From Hemibagrus wyckioides (taxonomy: Eukaryota > Chordata > Actinopteri > Siluriformes > Bagridae), in the NCBI RefSeq assembly GCF_019097595.1, contig NC_080731.1, positions 10,386,571 to 10,450,570 of the forward strand: DNA of 64,000 nucleotides. Reading direction: 5' to 3'. A program made the translations under genes and the position numbers. Below, in pieces: positions 13,381 through 25,854 of this stretch. The notes under the pieces are model-generated. The model saw nothing but the letters and a program-made list of their open reading frames with translations, was not told the origin of the DNA and made no database searches. The stretch's first letter is position 1. Each line of letters begins with the position of its first letter.

Positions 13381-14189
13381 ATGTGTACTCCTGCTGTCTA
13401 ATGTGATGCCAGTGCCAGACCCTGACACCTCTCTACCGCTGTGGCTCCTCTCAGACCTACCTGATTGAGCCTGCTGCCTCTTACTGCTTGTTCATCTGGA
13501 ACTTTCTGCACTTGTGACTCACCACCTGTAGCTAAGGTCTCACCTCTTCACCTGGATATACTAACAATATTGCATTACCTGAAAACAAGTTCATGTCCAA
13601 GTGGGTTGCAGAACAAGTAATGTTCTTCCATTTGCACTTTACACTCTAGAGTTCTTAAACTTTCACTTCCTGCAAACTGCCACTGTGTTTCAAAGAACTG
13701 CTGTATACTAACCCCAGGATTCCAACTCAATATTCGGGTGTTCAGATCTAGTGACATTGATTTTAAAAAGGTATCATTATTTGTAAGTGTTCATTTCAGT
13801 TATTCATATTTCTTATTTGCAGTTCACACTTCTGGGGTTGCCTTTTTTTTTTTTTTTTATTAAATAAAGGTATTAGAGGTGAGATTTTCAGTTGTCTGAA
13901 AGATAGAAAAAGTAGGTTAATAATGCAGATCATGTGTAATTTAATATAATGTAGTATTATGCAGTATAAAAAAATAAAAAGCAATATTATTTACAGTAGC
14001 ACAATCAGAAGGCAGCAATCCAACAATCTAGTACAAACCACTTCTGTAAGTACCTGTAGATAATCCCATCTGGCAAATGCAATAAGCATAAATACGGACA
14101 GTTATGTAATTTATGGTAAATATATTAAGATCAACATAGCTGTCATTATTATGGTAAATTGGCAAATTTACTTTTATTACAAATACACT

Positions 14190-14645
14190 TGACCATCACA
14201 ACCATATGGACTTTTTGAACATGCCAATCCAGATTTATTTCCTCCTTTGCTGTTATAATAAGCTCCACACTTCTGAGAAGGTTTTCCACTAGATTTTAGA
14301 ATGTGCCTTTGAGAGATATGTCCTTTCAGCCACAAGAGAATTAATGAGTACAAGCATTGATGTTGGGTGAGGAAGACTGGGGTACAGTCAGTGTTTTAAT
14401 TCATCCCAAAGGAGGCAGTGGGGTTGAGGTCAGGATTCAGTGCAGACAACTAGAGTTCTTCCACACTAACCTTGACAAACCATGTCTTTATTGAGCTTGC
14501 ATTGTGCATATGCTGGAACATGTTTTGGGCCTCTTCGGTCCAGTAAAGAAAAATTGTAATTTCACAACAAATAAATATTATGTGCTTCTAAATTTGTAGC
14601 AACATAAATGTCACAGTCAGGTATCAACATACATATGGCCACAGA
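14190..14645 (-). mobile_element. Degenerate Tc1-like element, minus strand
   Basis: The plus strand contains catcccaaaggaggcagtgg, ggttgaggtcaggattcagt and further blocks that are the reverse complement of the C-terminal part of a Tc1 transposase. The same blocks occur, better kept, in the element at 33405-34652. The central catalytic segment is deleted. Flanking sequence with catatggccacagagtg recalls the terminal repeat of the family also seen at 55690-56060 and 59470-60050. Heavily mutated and inactive. Confidence 0.75.
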
Positions 14646-14649
14646 GTGC

Positions 14650-15505
14650 ATGACTTCCACCAACATAATTTCAATTTAGATCATATTTCTCTGCATAATG
14701 CAGTAGTAATCTAATATTTTATACCAATGACAGCAGAAAGTGTGATAATTAGATAGAAAATAGATATGTGTGAAAACTACTGCCAGGAGTTACAGCAGAA
14801 GTCATTGGACAGACCAAAGAAGAGATAATTGTACTCAGAATTTAATATGGCCACAAAATACTAAATCAAGTTAATAAAATCTGCACAATAAGGGTACATA
14901 TTTTATACATTAAAATAATGTAAAATAATACTCATTACTTTGGTTTACTAGATGAAAGTATATGTGGCCACAGAGTGGATGGATAATTGGACTAACATAA
15001 TACAACAGCTCACATTAAGATGGTGTCATTCTTAATTTTGTCCATGTAAAATTCAGTATTTAAGCACTGCCTCAATTTAACTATTTTTTGACCATCACTG
15101 CCTTAACCAAATCAATGCAAAAAAAAAATCTACAGTCTAATTCTCCAGTAGCTCCCATCACAGAAGAGCTATAATTTAAATAAATAACTACTTCACCATG
15201 GGACACTGAATATCCAGGAATGCCATATGGCCATATGGTCAATGCGCCTCTCCAAATTCCAGGATGTCTCCTTAGTGCATATAAAGTACAAACATAAAAC
15301 TTTGTATTAAAGGGCAAGTTGGTATTGCTTGAGAGGAAAAAATAATCGCTTTAGCTCAGTTTCTGTTCTGGAGAAACTTTGCCCTGCACACATAAGTAGC
15401 ATGTTACCATTGGAAGATCCTATGCCTGTAGTTATTTATGGGGTTTGAATACTGATGTGTACAATTTGAGTTCTAACACTACACCAACTGAATACATAAC
15501 CATAT
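14650..15505. other. Intergenic, no gene recognised
   Basis: AT-rich. A segment at about 14950-14995 (atatgtggccacagagtgga...) partly repeats 14630-14670, so it may be a further piece of the Tc1-like relic. No gene recognised. Confidence 0.5.
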
Positions 15506-15510
15506 AAAAA

Positions 15511-15722
15511 ATGGTTAAAGCTCTGGGCTGTTGATCGGAAGGTCAGGGTTCGAGCCCCAGCACCACTAATCTGCCACTGTTGGGCCCTTGAGAAAGGCCC
15601 TTAACCATCTCTGCTCCTGGACCACTGTATTATATCTGCCCCTGCACTCTGACCCCAACCTCCAAGTCCATGAGAAGAAAATTATTTTGCTGTACTGTAA
15701 TGTGTACAATAAAAAAAGGCTT
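15511..15722 (+). mobile_element. tRNA-derived SINE, family A, plus strand
   Basis: Head atggttaaagctctgggctg with the B box GGTTCGAGCCCC, body ccactgttgggcccttgaga then ggcccttaaccatctctgct, tail ending in tgtgtacaataaaaaaaggc. Same family as 4571-4797 and 45062-45263. The first few bases of the head are missing. Confidence 0.88.
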
Positions 15723-15724
15723 CT

Positions 15725-17815
15725 ACAAAATCTTTGTATCATTATTGAAAAGCTTCTATTTTGCATTCTTTTCAATAATTTTCATGACAAATTATATTGT
15801 CGACAACAACATGAGTGAAAATGAGTGAAAGAATCTTTAAAATGTTTACATCAATTTACATGGGTTTCTTAGCATTTGGTATGTCTCCTTTTGTTTCAAT
15901 GAGAGCGTGTACTCGAGCAGGCAGGAACTAAACAAGTTTGTGCAAAATGATCTTATGATCCAATTTAGATCAAATCCATCAGAAACCATAGTTCAACAGA
16001 AGAAGTCAGACACGAGGAAAATTTGACCTTTTGTACAAATTTTTATCCTAGAAATAGTTCCGAATCTTGAATATTAAATATTCAAGATAATGAACATTTA
16101 CTTTCTTTGTTTTAAATATTTCACAATTCTAAAACCATCTATTTCCAAATAAAAAAAAAATCCCAGCTTCATTCTAAACATGTAGTAAACAAATTTAGCA
16201 TTGTTTCTCTTTTCTTTGTACATCTGCAAGTGTAATGAGCAAAAGTCCCACTTCCTGGTGTCACCTATGTTTTTAATCTCATGTCATCTCCAGGATTTTT
16301 TCCTTGACAGGGTTGAATTTTTCTGCTTTATTTAAAGTGCTATGCAAATAAAACTTAACTGAAAACTGAAAGAATTTGAGGGAGAGACATTTGAGACATT
16401 AAACATTATCTCTGTGTAATTGAGGGTAATGTGCGGGCTTTTACCTCAGGGATGAACTACAGTGTTCACACTGATGCAGCAAGGCTATATTTTACCATAG
16501 TTCAATTTCTTTCAGCATGAATAATTTCTGCGAAGCAGCTCTGTAATTTTCAAACCTTTCATATGTTTGTAACAATTGAACACTCAGAGCAAACAGAATA
16601 TCAACACTTATGGAACATATTGTTCTCTTCACTTTCCATTGCACAAGAATCATAAAAAAATATTTAGTGACAATGGCACAAAGTTTTATTTAAGGGTAAA
16701 AAGGATTTTGTGTTTTTCATGTGATCTGCCTTTGACTAACAAAGTTTTCATAATCAGTTCTTACTATATAAGAAATAAACAAGAGGGTATTCTATTGCTT
16801 TGGGAATTTTCACCTAATAAAAGAGAAAATAAAATGGGATTGTCATTATGGCTTTTTAGGAACATTAAAAAGTCATTAGAGTGGGAGTCTGCAAGCATCG
16901 ACAACATTACTCACATGTCAGGGGAGGAATGTTACATAATGTTTAAAATGCAGACATCACCACACATCTGGCAAACATGGCATATACTGTACATAATGGG
17001 CCAACACCCCTGTACATAACTGACTGGCAGGGCTATGTCCAAAATAAACATTACTGTGTCTTCCCTCAGGACATCACACACTCACCTGATCTTTCAGCCT
17101 CAATATTCAAGGGGCGCCAAGGATAGAGCCCCAAACAGGGCAGGTAAAATCCCATGGTGGATATTGTCACATCTTCATCTGTACTTACGTATAGTCATGC
17201 TTATGTGCAGACAATACTCATAATCCCTTGCCAATCTTCATACTATCTGGATATTCAGTCTGGTGTTATTACACACACCTGATCTCAATAAGCTCACACA
17301 CAGCGCATATCTCGCTAGTCTTGTTGAGGTTATTCTATGCTGAGGTATAAACTTCCTGACTAGTACTTCCTGAATTATTTTGTACTTGTGTTTAATATTT
17401 CTTTTAATAAAACCTACTTGTGCATCTGTCTGCCTGTTGCAACAGAGAGATTATGCTAAAACATAGTTACGAAATGGAAAACACTTTAATTAGTACCTGG
17501 CCTGTTATTCTGAAAAATGTGTCTGGTCAGAAATAGGACACATTTCCCAGCACTGTGCCTGTGGAGTAATGTCTCGCTCAGTGGCTGATGTCGCCTGCCT
17601 GTGGGTTGCTTGCAGAAAAGTCTGCCATGAGTGTTTAGCAAGATGTTTTTTTTCTTTGCAGTGCAGTGGGAGGAACAGATGGTATTGTAATCAGCAGGAA
17701 GAGTAAGGAAAGAGCAGCCTTTTGGAAAAGCAATGGATAGGTGACTGTCGCCACTTTATTTATTTGTTTGTTTGCATTAAATTAAAACTTTCTAATTCAT
17801 AGGCATTGGTGTATG
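15725..17815. other. Intergenic, no gene recognised
   Basis: The stretch 16310-16365, ending agtgctatgcaaataaaact, looks like a worn LINE 3' end. The 147-codon open frame at 16576-17019 (plus) is the longest unexplained one in the intergenic half; it has no recognisable domain, low-complexity AT-driven composition and no promoter or splice context. The segment 17040-17430, with a pyrimidine-rich end, could be a solo LTR, which is not proven. Confidence 0.5.
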
Positions 17816-17820
17816 TAACA

Positions 17821-18160
17821 TGGGGGCACGATCGTACAGTCATCTCAAACCTCCTGGGTTGGGGTTTAGATCATGTGTCCAGCTTGTGTGTATGTAGTTT
17901 CTTTCAGGGGTTTCATCCAGGTACTCTGGTTTCCTTGCCAGACCAAAGACATGCAATGTACTGTAGGCTGACTGGCATCTCTAAATTGTCCATAGTGTTT
18001 GAATTTATAAACAACCAGTAGGTTTGTGTGTAATTGTTTCCGGCGATGGGTTGGCACCCCATCCAACGTGCCACCCACCTTCTGCCCCGAGTCTCCTGTG
18101 ATAGGCTCCATGTTCCGTATGATCCTGTGTAGGATAAGGGGTACAGAAAATGGATAGTTA
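17821..18160 (+). mobile_element. SINE family C, diverged copy
   Basis: Blocks in the same order as in 12372-12694: a gggggcacgatcgtacagtc head, a ttcatccaggtactctggtt part, a gactggcatctctaaattgt part, a ggcgatgggttggcacccca part, and an end near aaaatggatag. More diverged than the first copy. Confidence 0.75.
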
Positions 18161-18950
18161 GGTCTATAAAGCTACCATTTGCGTCCATTAACAACTCTTA
18201 GATTTTATTACATTATAATAAGGTGCTGAGTGTTTGAACACAAACCAAATGATATTTACCATGAGATTTGATCACACATATTTGTTTTATTTCCAAGAAC
18301 CTGCTAAAATAGTCATTCATTTTTAATAACAGCTTGCCAAACTGTTTAATTTACAGAGTTGTCCTGTTGCCAAGACTACTCAACGTAGCAGCAAGCAAAT
18401 ATGTGCATACATATGTGCATAAACAGAGACTAAATATTTATAAGTTATTGAAGAAAAACTCTCTATCAAACCTACAGTAACCAATACAGAATTACAAATG
18501 ACAGATTTGTTTACATTTTGTGAATGAAAGATGCTAAAACTCTCAAGCTGTCAGATTCAGATTGCATACTAAAGATACTCACACTACTTAAAAAGAGTGA
18601 GATGCAAAACAATCTGCATAAAACAAGGAAGACCAAAAGACCAAAAGGGAGAAAAAGAGCAAAGTACAGCATAGGAATAAAATGTCAAAACAAGATAACA
18701 GGAAATAATAGAAAGAAACAGATAAGTATCATATACAGTAAGAAAGACGTAAATACAACGGATGAAAAGGCTTAGGAATGAACACAATGAACAAATCTAA
18801 CTTGAATACAATGAATTGAATACATAAAGTGACATACATACATTATAGGAGTGACTGAGACTGGAATGAGCTACACATGAGATAAATGAGTTAACAGAAG
18901 AGCTTCAGATGCTCCCTCAACAGGAAGTAGGTGTGATTTCAGGTGCAATA

Positions 18951-19210
18951 TTAATCCATCTATCATTTGTGGTGGAACCTGGAGATCTCACAGCAGCACA
19001 GCCAGGAGAGTTAAGGAGGTAGGACAATTGTGCATTTCAGGGCACTATGCACACACACACACACATTAACACACTCATTCACACCACAGGACAATAAAGT
19101 ATAGCCAATTTAGAGAGGGAACCAGAGCAGCTGGAGAAACATAAATAGTAACCGGAGCTTATGATCAAACCCTTAACCTGATAGCTTTGAGACAGCAATA
19201 CTAAGGTCCC
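18951..19210 (-). mobile_element. SINE family C, diverged minus-strand copy
   Basis: On the plus strand it reads in reverse order relative to the other copies: a cagggcactatgcacacaca part, a cactcattcacaccacagga part, a tagccaatttagag part, and a head-derived ggagcttatgatcaaaccct part near the right end. A (CA)n has expanded inside it (19050-19064). Confidence 0.7.
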
Positions 19211-19239
19211 TATTTTTTATATGAATTTAGCATTTATAT

Positions 19240-20180
19240 GAGTTTTTTTTTTTTTTTTTTAAAGAGGAGGACAGTAAATATGTCAGTCTTATTAAAATAA
19301 ATTTCTTCTGTTACATGGGACCTACGACTGCTTTACATCACTAAATGCGGTAAAAAATTAGATATTGCAAGTTTGGAATACTGATATTAATGTCATTTTT
19401 CAGCGTCAGTAGGATTTAATTCCACACAATGTCTGGTAGACACAGAGAGACGCCTGTTGATGGGTCACAGCCTGCATTCCGATACTCTGTTTGCTTTCAG
19501 ATGAGAGTTTTGTGGGATATGCAGAGAAACGTTCAGTGAATGGAACTGGAAAATGGCTCTCATGGATAATTGTAGATTAGATTAGATTAGATTAGATTAG
19601 AATGACTATAAAGTTCAGCAAGTTTTACTTTGGAATATAATTCTTATTTTGGGGAAATATGTCTTAGATATTTTGTAGGATAAACATATTAAGTAATCAA
19701 ATTAAGTGTATTAGAAAACACTGCAAGGTACAAACAATGCAAGTAAGTCTCAAAAATATATTCCTTCAAATTTTCAAACTCAACTAATAAGCAATTTTAG
19801 CCAAAACTCAAAAGTAAATATTACAATCAGTTACCTAAAATGACGTACAAATGTCTTTATAAACATTATAAAATTACACAGTTATTTCAAATCCAGTTAA
19901 AAGAATGCCTCGTGTCAATTTGGTTTAAATTGTTAAAATGGGACTAGGGCCATAATGGTGTAGTAGCTTAGTAAAACCAAAACCATAGGTGACTTTGCTG
20001 CGGCCTGTAAGCCTGTGCTGTTATTCTTGCCCTGGACATGTCTTCAGTGTAACACTGATCCTTGATGCTTCTGTGTTCACACATACATTGATTTTATCAC
20101 TGCAAGTCACCAGTCGCTGTACTATGAATTCGTCATTAGTACTACTAATGGTTGATATAGTTTATCAATGAGTGGTGCAA
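19240..20180. other. Intergenic, no gene recognised
   Basis: Starts with a poly-T run (19243-19260). It includes the pentanucleotide repeat listed separately; the rest is AT-rich without recognised genes. Confidence 0.5.
19574..19601. repeat. (AGATT)n pentanucleotide microsatellite
   Basis: Five tandem AGATT-type units. Confidence 0.95.
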
Positions 20181-20185
20181 CTAGC

Positions 20186-20366
20186 CTTACATTTACAGCA
20201 TTTGGCAGATGCCCTTATACAGAGCAACTTACACTTTATCTCATTTTTTTTTTTACAACTGAGCAATTGAGGGTTAAGGGCCTTGCTCAGGGGCCCAGCA
20301 GTGGCAGCTTGGTAGACCTGGGATTTGAACTTAAACACCTTAACCACAGCTTTGTCACTGTGAGCC
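20186..20366 (-). mobile_element. tRNA-derived SINE, family B, minus strand
   Basis: On the minus strand the tail reads TATAAGGGCATCTGCCAAAT, matching 7116-7294, and the upstream part has a B-box-like AAGTTCAAATCCCAGG. The plus strand also holds ggttaagggccttgctcagg, a stretch shared with many fish short repeats. Confidence 0.75.
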
Positions 20367-20369
20367 AAT

Positions 20370-21505
20370 ATATGTGGGCACGCAGCATTACTGTGAGCAT
20401 TTAGCAATGATTACTTAAAGCTGAGAACTTTAATTCCTTTCCCTGTTAGAAGCTGCCATAACTGCATTATGTTTCACTTTATAAACAAAGCAATTACAGT
20501 GCATATGCTTTACTTCCTGTACTTAGTTGAAAGGACAAATTAACTACAGGATAGATGAGGCAAATAAAGTTTTCCGTATGTTGTTATGTTGATATATTGT
20601 CTGTTTTCGCTTTACTATTTAAGTAGCAGTGCAATATCTATTTTTTTTATATCACACGTTGAACTGCAGAACTGTCAAGTACAGGTAGTAAAAGATTAAA
20701 AACCAAAAAAAAAAAGCAAAACAGGATTATACTGAAAGTGGCTTAAACTAACTTGACATTCACACACATACAAATCGTACTCAAAATAAATGATAAATTA
20801 TTAATATATATGACACAAAAGGGTTTTTATGTATGTACAGGGTCATTATCGAGATATTAATAGATATTATTGGACTAGGTCTGCTGTCATTAGGCTGCAT
20901 GGAGGTCATACTCATCTTGCCATCATGATCAATTCATCATGTAGAATTTCACAGCTTTTTTTCTGAGGTGATTGTGAACAAATGATGGAAGAAAGTCTGC
21001 CTGGCAATCAGAGTAACTATCAAGGCAACATAAATGCTTTGCTCTTGTCATATTACAGTATTCTAAAATATGGGAATTATTATCATAACCTGAAATTTCA
21101 CTTTTCTGCTGTTGTGCATAAGCTGCAGTGAGCAATAAGCGCACTTTACACTGAGGTACGTCGTAAGTAAATAACAACCCGTTTCTGTTTAAGACTTTTG
21201 CCTTCAGCTAGGATTGTGGTGTTACGTCTTAAGGTGACTGAGAACTGATACATATCTATGTCAATAAGAAGAAATGAAATCCTGCAGTAAGCATGTTGCC
21301 CTGCTAAAGTGCCCTTGAATGATGGGATAGTGCAGTAAACAGACTGTTTTCTAATTAGATTTAATTTGGGTGTCTTCGCTTATCTGAGGTAATTACCCTC
21401 ACTCTGTCACTCCCTCGTAATTGGCTCACTAATGGACATGACTTTGTTACATGCGCTCATCGTAAATGAAACTAACGATCCTAAACAATTAAAAAAAACA
21501 AAAAA
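20370..21505. other. Intergenic, no gene recognised
   Basis: AT-rich, unique-looking sequence just downstream of the presumed edil3 poly(A) site. No gene or known repeat recognised. Confidence 0.5.
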
Positions 21506-21509
21506 AAAA

Positions 21510-24064
21510 ACAAAACAAAAGACACTTTATTTCACAGACTTTGATTTATTTGTCAAACCAAAGAGTGGACTAACAGGTGATAATGGCTTTTTTTGTACAC
21601 TCTTCAGCTTTTACTAATCAGCATGTTATCAGTACACTTTGTCAGATACTTGCAATCGAATGCAAAACATGGGGGTGACATTTATTTCTTTGCAAAAGTT
21701 GTCAGGTAAAAACACAAAACAAAACGAAATGAAGCCAAAAAAAAAGAAGCAAACTTGATGTGTGGCCCACAGGGATATCCTGATATCAGCTTTACACATC
21801 ACTATTCACAGCACATAAAATAGAAATACCGGACTATTGAACTCACCTGTATATATATATTATTTTAAAAATGTGCCTATGGACATTTTTTTTTCAAGGT
21901 TTTTATCTTCTTTGAATGTTAGCCCCCAAGAAGTACAAAAAACTGTTACAATGTGCACACAAGTCATTTGAACAGGACAGCCTGTGTTAGCAGCGACACA
22001 GGGCAATGTTAGACAAGGATTACCATATCAATACCTCCATATAGATGTTAATAAATCAGAGTAAATCAAATACAAATATATGACGTCTTGCAACATTCAT
22101 CTGTTAGAAAACATGTTAAGTGTACATGATGATTACGTTTCCATGTCACCATACTGTGAATAAACATTGTTAATGGATTTTTGTTCTTTCTTTCCTTTTT
22201 TTTTTTATTTCTTTTTTTGTTACACATCACATTCAAAGTTGTACAAATGACCAATGATGAATGGTTTAGGATATAATTATGATACATTACATGGCTAAGT
22301 GGCCCTTTCCCCCTGCTTTAAAAAGGGATATCCACTCCTCTTCAGCATTCAAGAAAAACTGATGATTTTTAGGATAGATGTTAGTTTAACCCTTTCCAGT
22401 TTTCCCATTATAACCCTGAATTCATTGATTCCCAAGACAGACAAACAAATTTATGGATTCCCAGTGAATGGGCATCACTGGACGTTTCAAAGAATAGCTG
22501 TATAAACATACTGAATGTATAACTCTTCATAATCTTTATAGTACATTAGATTGTACGTTGATGGTTTAAATTTGGGTGTGAAGGTTCTTACTTTAGATAA
22601 TTTAGATGAATATCTATTTGCCAAGGGGTGACTTGTGACTTCTAACCTGAGGATTTTACATTAATGAAAAAATAAAAAAAATAAAATAAAAATACAGTAG
22701 TAAAGCTGAGCAATGCAGCAAAAAAAAAAAAGAAAAAAGAAATAACCGGGCAAGAAAAAACAGCAAGAAACTGGACATACAAATAGAAGATAGTAGCACA
22801 TTTTAACAGCAACATATTAAATACAACTGAGATTAAAGATAGCCCAAGATTGCAAATCCTCCTGGACATTTCCCAGCTGAAAACATTCGATAGCCTGTCT
22901 TTTAGGTATCAAACAAACAGAATTTCACAGAATTGCACATCTGTAAAAATTTGCACAAGCTATAAAAAGTTATGAGTGCCAAAAGTTATGAGGGTTAGCA
23001 AGTTTGTTTGTTTTTTTAAAGAATTTTGGAATAATATATCCAATTAAATCTCTCTTGCTCATTAAAATTCCTGTGACGTTTGTGTGAGAGCGGCTTGGTG
23101 CAACTAGGCTGTGTGACAAGTCTCCAAGTGTAGCTTTGCGTTGGAAGTGCACTTTAGTATTAATAAAGTCCAATCATTAATGTACCTGTGAAAATTCAGC
23201 AAGAGCTACGTTTATGCCACACTTCTAATACTGATTTCATAATTTCCAGTTCTTGACTTATGTAATATTTGTATTTATTGGTATAGAAGTATATATATAT
23301 AGATATTTTTTCTTTTTTAGAAATGCAAGTAAAAACAGATTCAAAGTTATTAATTTAAGTGATAAATGTTTAATATGGAGCAAAAATACAATGTTAAGGG
23401 AATTAGATGCCTAACATTTCTAATATAATTTATGCACCATGCAGTAATTTAGTGTTTAATATATAATACAAGAGCATCATATTTTGTCTACACAACATCA
23501 GTGTTTTATGTAAGTGTAGTTTTGATAAGGTGTTAAAATAAAAACAGGAAAGCAGGAAACATAAATGCTGTTGTTATAGTAGTGGTGCTTTAAACATCTT
23601 ATCAGTTTTGTTTTAGTTAAATGAGTTAAAGCTGTTTGCTTATGGTCCATGAAGCATAGTATATTGTTTTATTTTGTGTTGGTTTCAAAGTGACACCATC
23701 TAGTGGCTAACATCCCACTGCTTAAGCCACAGTGAAATAAACCCAACCCAAATCCCATAATCATATCAGAAATTACAAGACTCTATAAACACAGGGCAAA
23801 ATCTTGAACTTGAAACAAATGAACCCAAGCACAGGAAACTAAGAAGACAAACATAACGTTAGTCAGAATTTAGTATACAAAACATAAAACAGCGACCACT
23901 CCCACCCCCAGGATGTTTCATTTTTTCCAAACCATTTTGAAGGAACAAAAAAAGCAAATGCTATTGGAAATTGATCCTCTATACAGCTCGAGCAAAGTTT
24001 ATATTGAATCTGAAATTGGTACTGAAGTGTACCAAGCGAGAAAAAGTGGGATCTGGGAATTTTT
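21510..24064 (-). other. edil3: Probable edil3 3' UTR
   Basis: This is the sequence directly after the edil3 stop codon. It contains no recognisable transposon and no convincing ORF, only A/T-rich unique-looking sequence with short homopolymer runs. A minus-strand AATAAA also occurs at 23274-23279 and could give a shorter transcript. The distal limit is set by paired AATAAA hexamers near 21526-21550. A 3' UTR of about 2.5 kb would be in line with the long 3' UTR of mammalian EDIL3 mRNA. The extent is inferred from sequence signals alone. Confidence 0.5.
21526..21550 (-). promoter_or_regulatory. Candidate distal poly(A) signals of edil3
   Basis: On the minus strand two AATAAA hexamers lie at 21545-21550 and 21526-21531. 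They are followed immediately by a long T-rich and TTG-rich run (21486-21522), which resembles a downstream U/GU-rich cleavage-stimulation element. This is the strongest such combination seen within 3 kb after the stop codon. No transcript evidence is available. Confidence 0.4.
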
Positions 24065-24214
24065 TTACTCTTCCTCCCTGCATCCAAGCACTTCTGCACG
24101 CAGAGTGATCCTCCCATACCATGACCACGGAAGGATCCGGATGAAACGGGTGTAGATGGGAGGATCGATGACGTTTTTCCTGTGTGTGTCATTATCGAAG
24201 TTTCCTTGAAAAAC
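24065..24214 (-). CDS. edil3: edil3 terminal coding exon with stop codon
   Basis: The last coding exon has 150 bp: 49 codons and a TAA stop at 24065-24067. It starts [19 protein letters not shown], passes through the [13 protein letters not shown] block typical of the end of F5/8C domains, and closes with Gly-Cys-Arg-Glu-Glu-Glu. The cysteine is the 158th residue counted from the cysteine that opens the domain in the exon at 62802-62986, the expected size for this domain and its terminal disulphide. The acceptor is tttcag before GTT and joins in phase 0 to AAG of the previous exon. With the three upstream exons it gives 211 residues, the C-terminal part of a protein that is about 480 residues in mammals. 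An overlapping 140-codon open frame in another register is a shadow. Confidence 0.97.
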   Translation of the reverse strand, partial: VFQGNFDNDTHRKNVIDPPIYTRFIRILPWSWYGRITLRAEVLGCREEE

Positions 24215-24219
24215 CTGAA

Positions 24220-25850
24220 AGAATAAAGATGGAAAACATCAGATGGGTCCAAACTTTGTACAGTACTATGAGAGATTCCACACAACTGTAAACCTTCATA
24301 GTTAGTCCAAAGCCTTTGTCTACATTGTCAAACTACACATCAGAACTAGGTGTGGGACATCTTTCAGTCCGAATGTATTGAAAATACTTTGTTGAGATGA
24401 GAAGCCAGCCACCTTATATTTTCTTCTATTCATGCTGTGTCGCAGATCACCTGAAGGAAACTTCCACATATGTGAGCTCAGAGATGCAACTGGCTGATGC
24501 TATCCGCCCAGCTCATTTTGTTCTCTTGTACCCCTGGCATTGGATATGTTGCGACTGTGGTCTGCTGAAAATATGGGGAATGTAATGAAATTCCCCAGGA
24601 AATCTATCCTAGATTATGCTCTTTTATAAATAGGCTAGATATCATGGAAATAAAGGACTACAGACTACATGCTACAGAAACATTGGGCACTGCAATCCCC
24701 AGTTAAGTGGTCCAGGCTCAACTCCTATATTGCTATACCCAGGAAAGTGAGAAAAGTTTTGAAAACACTATCCCAGGTTCCTGCTATTAAGATTTGTCCA
24801 GGCTTTTATCTTGTCAAAATACATTGGATGTATCATAAGAATAAAAAATCTACTTATTTTAAAGCCACTGATATCAGTCTTGGAAAAGTATGCAGCTTAA
24901 AAGATTTTTGTTTCAGTGTACCAGTAACAGGCCATCAAAATATTTTTTTTTAGGTGAAAAAAAATCTGTTTCTCTTAATGCGAGGAAAAAATACACTGAA
25001 GAAGAGTAAACAATTTCCACTTCTCTCTGTATAACCTACGTATGGAAGCAGGGTAAAAGTTCACATGAAACAAGAACAAAAAAAAAATGGGCTGGTGGAA
25101 AACAAAGTTCTCCGGTGGGCTTCAAAGGCAGCTCCATCTCCTTTTTTAGCATGCAGACAGCCTGAAGTATATCAACAGAAAGAACAAAAGACAACTGTGG
25201 CGAGTCCTCACTGAGTCAGGCTCAGCTTTGTGCATCACAAACACCAAATATACAACTTGTGCATTCTTCTCCAGACTGTTGCAATGCGTTCTTTACTGCC
25301 ATAGCATCAATCTCACGTCTGCGGCTCTGGTGAGAGGAAGAGGGGGGTGTGATGAAAAATTGATTATCAGAGACACTGTGCTCATTTGCTGAGCTTTCCA
25401 TCAGCTTCCTGAAATGTTTTTGTTTGTAGATTAGGGTTCTGCAAGAAGCATCCACAATCAAGGTTCTAAACAAAGGAGGTGTCAGGAGGTTTGTAATGTA
25501 TTCAAATTTATGGATGGTGAAAAGCTAACATTTGGGCTAGTTTTTGGGTCCAAGTTTACTTTTCTATCTCCCCCCCTGCTCCTGAAATTTCTGGGCATTT
25601 TAAAAAAAATATTCTTTCACTACATTATCTCCATAATTCGCTTTAGAGCAAACAGCAGTGAAACCCATTTGATTAGCCTGATATAATCCATCCTCTATAA
25701 GTAACACCCTCACTTCAAACTAATCTAATTCAGTGTGTTAAGGGTAAGATGCATGAGAAATTCTTCCACCATCATTAGTAGAAATTAATTTGTGAAAAAT
25801 GTAGACCAGTAGCCAGTCTGACAGATGAGACTGTAACATTTGAGCTATAC
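24220..25850. other. Intronic, nothing recognised
   Basis: Part of the last edil3 intron. It includes poly-A/T tracts and short open frames without domains (24397-24585, 24669-24953, 25222-25473). Less AT-rich patches around 25200-25460 could be conserved non-coding sequence, which cannot be tested here. Confidence 0.5.
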
Positions 25851-25854
25851 ATTG

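Larger units (their letters stand above)
12700..14190. other. Intergenic with microsatellites
   Basis: Holds a (GA)13 run at 13019-13044 and a (TC)15 run at 13346-13375. A somewhat C-rich stretch (13390-13560) resembles dispersed fish repeats but is not assigned. No gene recognised. Confidence 0.55.

Noticed and set aside
15511..15575. Possible tRNA gene with a good B box
   Set aside because: The same body occurs at 4571-4797 and 45062-45263, so it is a SINE head.
23863..24285. 140-codon minus-strand open frame across the terminal edil3 exon
   Set aside because: It reads the exon in a different register. The correct register gives a match to the EDIL3 C terminus with proper splice acceptor and stop.
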